Source: Budorcas taxicolor (Eukaryota; Chordata; Mammalia; Artiodactyla; Bovidae). From it: a DNA stretch of 64,000 bases. The DNA lies in the NCBI RefSeq assembly GCF_023091745.1, contig NC_068928.1, positions 10,620,001-10,684,000 on the forward strand, given 5' to 3'. This document shows, in pieces, positions 57,706 through 64,000 of this stretch. Under the pieces are notes generated by a model. That model saw only the letters and a list, made by a program, of their open reading frames with translations, made no database searches and was not told the DNA's origin. Every line of letters begins with the position of its first letter. The stretch's first letter is position 1. The position numbers were made by a program, and so were the translations under genes.

Positions 57706-57721
57706 GAAATTGTTCATTTTG

Positions 57722-59454
57722 ACCATTATATATTATCCCATTAGATAATTATTCATCCACTCTCCCACTGATAAACATTTGAAATGTTTCAATTTTTTTT
57801 TTTTTTTTTTTTTTTTGCCAAGAGATTGGACATAAGCAAGATAACTCTCAGTTTTGAGAAGTTAGTCTTGCTTGGGGTCAAATTTTGTCTAGGCAGGTGT
57901 ACCTGTGGCCTGCCATGTCAGGCTACTCACCTCCCCAGGTGGCAAGGAAATAATCATTTAGAGTTGACTGTTAGATCTCTGGTGGTGAGATTTCTTATCG
58001 GTTTTATACAACTTTGAATGCTGTACTGATGGCTGAAAGAAATATCCCTTCCACAAATGGCTTCTAGTCATAGTGTGACTATGAAATGGCCCAGCTACAT
58101 AATTAAGTATGCCTTTGACCTGTTTTAATATATCATGTCATGGTATAACAGTCCTAAGGGCCCAGAGAGAATATAAGCCCTACCTCCAAACTTTATTGTA
58201 ATTTTAAGGGTAAATAATTCCCCTCCCTTGACCAGAAATAATAATTTGTAGATTTATTTCTTGCACAGTTCTGGAAAGTAACCATTAGTATCAGTAGGCT
58301 TAGGGAAAGATATCCCTGTTATCTACTCCTAAATCAAAGGGTTTATCTAGTTATATATGAAAATCTGAACAGATACAGTGTCAGTAACATATTCTGAATG
58401 GTTAGAAAAAGGTAATAGCCTTGAAAAAGCCTTTTGGTTTATGGTATTTTTCTCAAGAGGACAAAGAAGAGAATCTGCAAAAAGATTAAGCATGTGATGG
58501 ATTTGTTTTCACTCTCTTGTACCCTAAGTTGAAGTCAGAGGACAGAACCAAAGAACCAGGGAACTTTGGAGCTTCAAAGGCCTTACATTTGTTAGAGTCT
58601 TTTTTTTTTTAAGATTTTAAACTTAATTTTTATTTAATTTGAGATTTTCTCCAATGAAAGACTTGGACCTGTTTCTTAAAGAGCATGACCAAAGTCTAAC
58701 TTTAAAATCATGATTAAGATGACATGTTCCGGTATTCTCACGAAATAGAGGATGAGAATTCCCAGAAAATAGCATCAAGGGTATGACTCGTAACAAGCCA
58801 TAAGCAGACCATTGGCTCATTGTTCGGTTGCCAGGGTCTCATTGGAAGACAAAGTCCCCAGTTTCACCACACAAGAAAGTTTCCATAATTCAGTCATTGA
58901 ACTCGGGGGATGGGGTTGACTGGAGCAGGGACTTTTTACCAGATACAGAATGTTCCATGCTCTGCTGTCTCCTATTTCTGAGTTAACTTGACGTTTGACC
59001 TCAGAGTCGGACTTGCCTGTGGCAAGAAAGATCATTTTAACCAGAGTAATTAAGTGCTTGAATCTTAATGTTGTTTCTTGTTGCTCACTCTGTGACAGGT
59101 GGTCAGAATGAGATGTGTTGGCCTGGACTTTTTCTTCTACAGAAAAAAAAATCTGGCCTTTCATTTTAAAATATAATGGTTTGCATACTCAATTGTCTGA
59201 CTTTTTTTGATCATTGTAAGATAATCGAAAAAGTTATGGAAGTGTGGAACACAAATAATTGTATTAACTGGAAGAGGATACAGAGATTTTTAAGACCCCA
59301 GCTGCTGAGACTCAGTTGTACATACTGACTTTAATATATATAGTCTTCTATACTTCAGGTAGAAAACTCCTTCTTCTTCATGTCCTTTTCCTGTAGTTTA
59401 TCTTCTCTTTTGACTCTTAACTCTTTGGTATTTTTGTTATAGATACAGAGAGGC
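57722..59454. other. Repeat-poor intron
   Basis: A poly-T tract of about 24 bases at 57794-57816 and a poly-T run near 58602. No nameable interspersed repeat or gene. Confidence 0.5.
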
Positions 59455-59515
59455 AGGATAGTGAAAGGTTAAAGCAAGATCTCTGGAGTTAGATTGTAAA
59501 GTGAGAAATGGACAT
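59455..59515 (+). mobile_element. Possible MIR head
   Basis: GGATAGTGAAAGGTTAAAGC and TCTCTGGAGTTAGATTG resemble the MIR tRNA-like head. Weak. Confidence 0.4.
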
Positions 59516-59794
59516 TGTATTAGGAAGTTAATATTAACCATAATTAGAGCATTTCAGTAGAATGAGGAATACTGAAACCCAGTTATATCAGACTACATTG
59601 TGGGTAAAGAAAAAGTCAGGCCAAGGTCACACCTGACACATTTTTGTGTTCTATAAATATTTGTGGACTAATTGAACTCATTTATTCATTATTAGGGGAG
59701 ACCTCTGTATATTTTAGGTTGAGGGAAATACTCTAGTAAAAAGCTAGAGATGGAAAATACAAATGAAAAAAAAGGGAAGGACATGGGTTGGATA
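59516..59794. other. Intron between two MIR-like relics
   Basis: Nothing nameable. Confidence 0.45.
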
Positions 59795-59965
59795 TTAGCA
59801 TTTAGTAAGAACTCTGCCAGATGCTTTACATATTTTTATGAAACTGCATAATAAAATCTATAGGGTATTATCACTGGCTTCATGGGAAACTGAAACGTAT
59901 TCAAATTCATGTAAATAGTAAGAAATGTAAGGAGATAGGATCAAAAGCCTGAGTGGAATTGATTT
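59795..59965 (-). mobile_element. MIR SINE, antisense
   Basis: AAGAACTCTGCCAGATGCTT, TACATATTTTTATGAAACTG and TCATGGGAAACTGAAACGTA follow the reverse MIR consensus with many changes. Confidence 0.6.
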
Positions 59966-62058
59966 ATCCTCCTTAACCACTTCTTCCTTCAAGGCTGGAA
60001 TGAAGATTTCCAAATCTTTTGAGGTAGAGGAGAGGGACATTGAGATAGCTCTGTAGAAGACAGTGAAGAAATCTGCTTGAAATTGGAGATTTGGATGAGA
60101 GAGCTGGTTTCCAAGGGCTGCCTCATGTGACAAGAAGCCGGCATGAGTTCTTCCTAGCCGGTCTCCTTGTTCACACTTGTATCAGCCTGGCACTGCTGAA
60201 ACTTGCTGCTACCGGTGTTATTTTGAGAAGCCTACTGGGGTTTGTACTGTAGGTTTAAATGCATTTTCCCCCCTTATTCCTCTGATCACCCTTCTGGATG
60301 AAGTTCATTGAGGTCAGAGATCCTGGCTTTTCTTTTTGAGGTTATCTACTGCATTTAGTGATTTTCTGCCTAATGGTTAGAGTAACTAGATTTTTCTTGA
60401 TGGGATTAAATCCCCATCAATATTGTCACTTTTTTTTTTAATCCATTTACCATCATGATATAAAGGCCAGTGAAGTTCCATGCTTTTTCACCTGAAGTTT
60501 AAAATTCCACAAACTATTCTCTATTCTTGACCTTTGGGTCTGTGGGTCCCTGTTGCTGATTTCTTTTCATTCGTAGAACTCAGTGGGTCATTCAGCCAAC
60601 CACAGATGAATTTGTCACCATATAAAGCTACCATCAGTCTGTCATTTTCTGTAACTGAAATCAGTTGATTTTGAACAGGGTTTTGTTTGGCAGCCAATCA
60701 CTTTACTTGGTTCTCAGAGACCGCTTCTTTAGCTCTGGCCTCATTCATTAACATAAATGCCTGTTTGGCTTCTGTTGCTCACGTCTACATTCTGAAATAA
60801 GGTTTGTTTTCAAAAGCTTCCCTTTAATGATAGCGTATTTCAAAGAGTAGCTGCTAATTGTAAGGAGGTATTACTTTCATTCTGATTCTCATAGAAAACA
60901 ATTCCAAATGTTCAAAAGCAAGTGCCATTGCCAATTACTTTTTTTGAAAGATGCTGTGATAGAAATATGCTGTGAGGCAGTAGAAACCATACACCTGATG
61001 TTTCTCGATAAAGCAGTGGTCTTCCTTCTACACAGCAGCTAAGAAACTGATGGTGTCAAGTGTTTATAATTCTACTCAGCACACAATAGGCTAACGTGAG
61101 TACAAAAGAGGTTTTAATAATTTGAAAGGGGCACAGCTGTGAATGAAACTCAAGATGTTTTAATCCCAAATCCTGAGGTTGAATCACAGCGAATTTTAGA
61201 TGGTGCCAAGAGACTATCAACTCAGACTGATGTATATGAGAAAGCCCTAGGTTTTAACACTTTCATTTCAGTCACCTAGTGTTACTGGATCTCAGTTTTA
61301 CCAGGTTAAATATAAGTTGATTTGCAGCTGACACCAGTTCGTTTACTTGTCATATTCCTGGGTTAATTAGAGATCAGTTTGTTTCTCTTTTTCTTTCTCC
61401 TATCTCTGAGGACTAAAAGGCTATAAATATGAATCAATGTTAGCATGATGGCCTTTGGCTTCTTCAGAAAGATTGATGAACTACCTCCCCTCTTGTCTTG
61501 CCTGCTTCATCTCCTGAGCAGTCTACCTTCAGAGGAAAGAAAGGTTTTGTTTTGCGGGGGGAGGGTTTTGGGTGTTTTTTGTGTTTGTTTTTTGGGTTTT
61601 TTCATTTGTAGGGCAATCTATCATTGTTGAATCAGGGTAGGAGCCTGGGATCCATTCTGAGTCACTATGAATAGAGTTCTAGTACTGGTCGGGCCCCAGG
61701 GAAACTGGTGGTTAAATACTGTGAGAATCTTTATCAGACAGGAAATGACAACTCATTAAAATACTAACCGTTAAGCCTGTTTAGATCCTGGCCTCACTGC
61801 CCAGTGGGGGCGGGGGTGAGGGGGGGTGGTTATGGAGGAGTGGTGTTCAGTTCTACTGCGTTTGACTAAAATGTGCACATTTCTGAAAACAAAAGAATTA
61901 CTTAAAAGACTGGTATCAAGAAAGGGCCTTGCTAGTCCACCTTGTCACTGAACTTCTGCTTTCCTGTCATCGCCTCTTTTGTTCAGAAGACAGATGAGTG
62001 TGTAATGGAGGTGGGGTATGGGTGGGCTTTTATTTCATCCCTGAAAATATATCCTACT
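59966..62058. other. Repeat-poor intron, 2.1 kb
   Basis: No nameable interspersed repeat. It contains G/T-rich low-complexity sequence at about 61551-61601 and a G-run cluster listed separately. Open frames such as 61445-61630 have no family signature. Confidence 0.45.
61806..61827 (+). other. Potential G-quadruplex motif
   Basis: Runs of five, five and seven G are separated by C and TGA (GGGGGCGGGGGTGA then GGGGGGG). The seven-G run can supply two G-tracts, so four tracts with very short loops are available on the transcribed-RNA strand. Confidence 0.75.
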
Positions 62059-62070
62059 AGTACCTTAATT

Positions 62071-62281
62071 GGGCTTTCCTGGTGGCTCAGACAGTAAAGA
62101 ATCTGCCTGCAAAGCAGGAGACCTGGGTTCAATACCTGGGTTGGGAAGATCCCCTGGAGGAGGGCATGGCAACCCATTCCAGTATATTTACCTGGAGAAT
62201 CCCATGGACAGAGGAGCCTGACGGGCTATAGTCAGGGGGTTGCAAAGAGCTGGACACCACTGAGCGACTTAAGCACAGCAC
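62071..62281 (+). mobile_element. Bov-tA SINE, sense
   Basis: GGGCTTTCCTGGTGGCTCAG head, BovA body, AAGCACAGCAC tail. Perfect 12-base duplications AGTACCTTAATT lie at 62059-62070 and 62282-62293. Confidence 0.95.
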
Positions 62282-62293
62282 AGTACCTTAATT

Positions 62294-62734
62294 ATAAAAT
62301 TTAATCTCTTTAGCAGAAGAGTCTAGCTTCAGTCTAGAAGAGTCTGTTTAGGACTCCTCAGCTCCCAGGCCAAATCTCAACTGATAGAGGAATTCTCTGG
62401 AGTCAGAGGATAAATTTGATTTATTGATTTACATATAGTGATCCTCAATCAATAAAATTCTAAAAACTCTAATATTCATTTAAAACATAAATATAAGTTT
62501 AACTGTGGGCACAAATCTCAGTTTCTTGAGTTCTGGCTGTCTAGGTTCTTAAAAGTCCTCCTTACAGTGGTCTATAAGAACCATTCTAAAGCATGGAAGG
62601 GCAAGAGAAAAGAGACCTTTAGTCTGGATCTTTATGGAAATAGCTTCCTTTTTTTCTCTAATATGTTACCTAACAATTTTACATTGAGTTGTTCTGCTAA
62701 CTAAACCTTAGGATATTTTGACCTTTGGGGAACA
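62294..62734. other. Intron with no recognised feature
   Basis: Nothing nameable. GAAGAGTCTAG and TCTAGAAGAGTCTG occur close together as a short local repeat near 62316-62347. Confidence 0.5.
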
Positions 62735-62817
62735 GGTATAGTTTATATATATATCTGTATATTTATTTGTGGGTGTATATATATATATATATTTGTGTGT
62801 GTGTGTATATATATAGT
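62735..62817. repeat. TA/TG compound microsatellite
   Basis: Alternating TATATATATA runs and a GTGTGTGTGTG run. The open frame through it is an artefact of the repeat. Confidence 0.95.
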
Positions 62818-63091
62818 ATTTGTACCCCTTGCAGTTTAGTTCCCTTTTTTATTCCAGTGGTCTCCACCATTGGTGGGACTAAACTAGAACTTCTATTTAT
62901 ATTTATTTTCATCTTTGTCATTTCCTTTTGTGTATTTTTGTAATGTAAATAGCATCATTATGGTTATACAAATAGATATAATTATGGCTATACATCCATG
63001 GAGGATATAGCTTACCATTAGTCTGGTTGGCACTCCCTCAATCCATATGTCAGAAGATCACAAATTGGGTATTACAAGTACAGGGAAGGAG
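62818..63091. other. Intron with no recognised feature
   Basis: Nothing nameable before the SINE. Confidence 0.5.
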
Positions 63092-63303
63092 TGTTGTTGT
63101 TTAGTTGCTAAGTTGAGTTTGACTCTTGGCAACCGCATGGACTGTAGCCCACCAGGCTCCTCTGTCTGGGATTTTCCAGGCAAGAATACTGGAGTGAGTT
63201 GCTACTCTCCTCCTCCAGGGGATCTTCCTGACCTAGGGATTGAACCTGCATCTGCTGTATTGGCAGGCGGATTCTTCACCAGTCAGCCACTAGGGAAGCC
63301 CAG
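63092..63303 (-). mobile_element. Bov-tA SINE, antisense
   Basis: TTGTTGTTTAGTTGCTAAGT to CAGCCACTAGGGAAGCCC is the reverse of a full Bov-tA. CAGGGAAGGAGT before and CAGGAAAGAGT after look like a decayed target duplication. Confidence 0.92.
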
Positions 63304-64000
63304 GAAAGAGTAGGCGTTCTCAGTACAAAAGGGGCTTACAGGGGGCATGCTGCAATTTACTGTTTTTACTATGCCCCATTAATCGGAAATATTTGCTAAA
63401 GTTAGCATGAAGGTCATCTTAATGAGACATTTAAAATTGTTTAATGTTTCATCTGTATTTTATCCTTTTAAATTTGTATTTATACATTTTACTCTTTGCA
63501 TGAATAATGTCCATATATCAAAAATGTTCACAGACCATTGGTCTAGGCTTCTCTGCCTTTAAAAGCTGCTTTTGGTGCTATCAAAAAACAGGCTACTTCA
63601 AAAGACTATTATGCTGTCTGAATTATAGCAGCAGTAGACTTGATTAAACTCTTCTTTTCCCTTTCTTTTAATACTACCCCTGAACTGTATTTTGTAAAAA
63701 CATTTTCTCACATTCATAAGCTTTCAGTGGTTTAACTAATCACACCCTGAGAATGTTATTTAGATTTTCTAATTAATCATCAGAGGAATGTTAAATAAAT
63801 CAGCCTCAAAGTACTGCACAAATAGTGAAATAAAGGTTTAAAGAAATGTTTCTTAATTTTAAAAACTTTTTTTTTATGAACAAAGGTTTATTGCCCTTTA
63901 GGCTTACTTGAAATCCATGTCAGACAGTTTCTAGTATATTGGAAAGCAAATGATATGACATACACAATCACATCAATGCTAAGGTCTTCCAAAAAAGTGG
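63304..64000. other. Intron with no recognised feature
   Basis: AT-rich intron to the window edge. The next VMP1 exon is not reached. Confidence 0.5.

Larger units (their letters stand above)
1..64000 (+). other. VMP1: Interior of the VMP1 gene (introns plus four coding exons)
   Basis: Four exons read in order on the + strand give an uninterrupted stretch of the VMP1 protein, so the whole window is transcribed as part of this gene. VMP1 is an endoplasmic-reticulum multi-spanning protein. It is known as a phospholipid scramblase needed for autophagosome formation, lipid-droplet and lipoprotein handling and ER contact-site control, and it acts with TMEM41B. Intron lengths read here are 31,558, 3,806 and 6,627 bases. 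The first and last introns run off the window. Neither the promoter, the start codon, the stop codon nor the 3' UTR is present. Exon numbering is probably 7 to 10 of 12, inferred from the remembered human structure. Confidence 0.9.

Noticed and set aside
62725..62943. Tyrosine/isoleucine-rich small open frame
   Set aside because: It is the translation of a TA/TG microsatellite.
48858..64000. Search for the next VMP1 exons and for the miR-21 hairpin
   Set aside because: I found no GAVPGIGP-type coding block and no miR-21-like hairpin. They must lie beyond the window.
1..64000. CRISPR arrays, operons, phage or bacterial defence genes
   Set aside because: The sequence is clearly mammalian intronic DNA. 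The repeated units are SINEs and LINEs, not regularly spaced direct repeats.

Overview
This is mammalian nuclear DNA from a bovid-type ruminant (cattle, sheep or goat lineage). The diagnosis rests on the repeats: many BovB (RTE-type) LINE copies ending in ACTGA repeats, the BovB-derived SINEs Bov-tA and Bov-A2, and CHR-type tRNA-derived SINEs, over a background of old L1, L2, MIR, mariner and hAT remnants. I could not separate cattle from sheep or goat by reading alone.

The only functional protein-coding gene I can support is VMP1 (vacuole membrane protein 1, TMEM49), on the + strand. Four consecutive coding exons with canonical AG/GT boundaries lie at 6475-6606, 38165-38245, 42052-42168 and 48796-48857. 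They encode about residues 195 to 325 of the roughly 406-residue protein, which is the core of the DedA/VTT domain. The window therefore sits inside the gene. The upstream exons, the last exons, and the microRNA known downstream of VMP1 in mammals (miR-21) are all outside it. Everything else here is intron.

Layout. 1-6474 is intron with an antisense BovB carrying a nested Bov-A2, old L1 pieces, and a mitochondrial ATP6 fragment (NUMT) embedded in an L1 tail. 6607-38164 is one intron of 31.6 kb. It holds a mariner remnant next to a twin-primed BovB, several CHR and Bov-tA SINEs, an RPS3A processed pseudogene (about 16.15-16.96 kb), a BovB/Bov-A cluster at 22.2-28.7 kb, a composite antisense L1 at 29.4-32.6 kb, and a repeat-poor AT-rich block at 32.6-37.95 kb. 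38246-48795 holds two short introns with MIR, L2, Bov-tA and L1 remnants. 48858-64000 is the next intron. It has an L2/hAT block, three BovB insertions packed into 52.0-56.7 kb, a small polyadenylated retrosequence with a CpG-decayed target-site duplication at 57.5-57.7 kb, and a repeat-poor tail.

I found no operon, CRISPR array, tRNA or rRNA gene, and no convincing new biological system. The most informative observations concern retrotransposition mechanism (two twin-primed BovB copies, one BovB deleted internally but keeping both ends, reverse transcriptase variants shared between copies), the NUMT, the small retrosequence, and inverted repeat pairs that could affect VMP1 RNA processing. 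Repeat family names come from recognising consensus features by eye. Ends are reliable to about 5-20 bases unless a target-site duplication is given.
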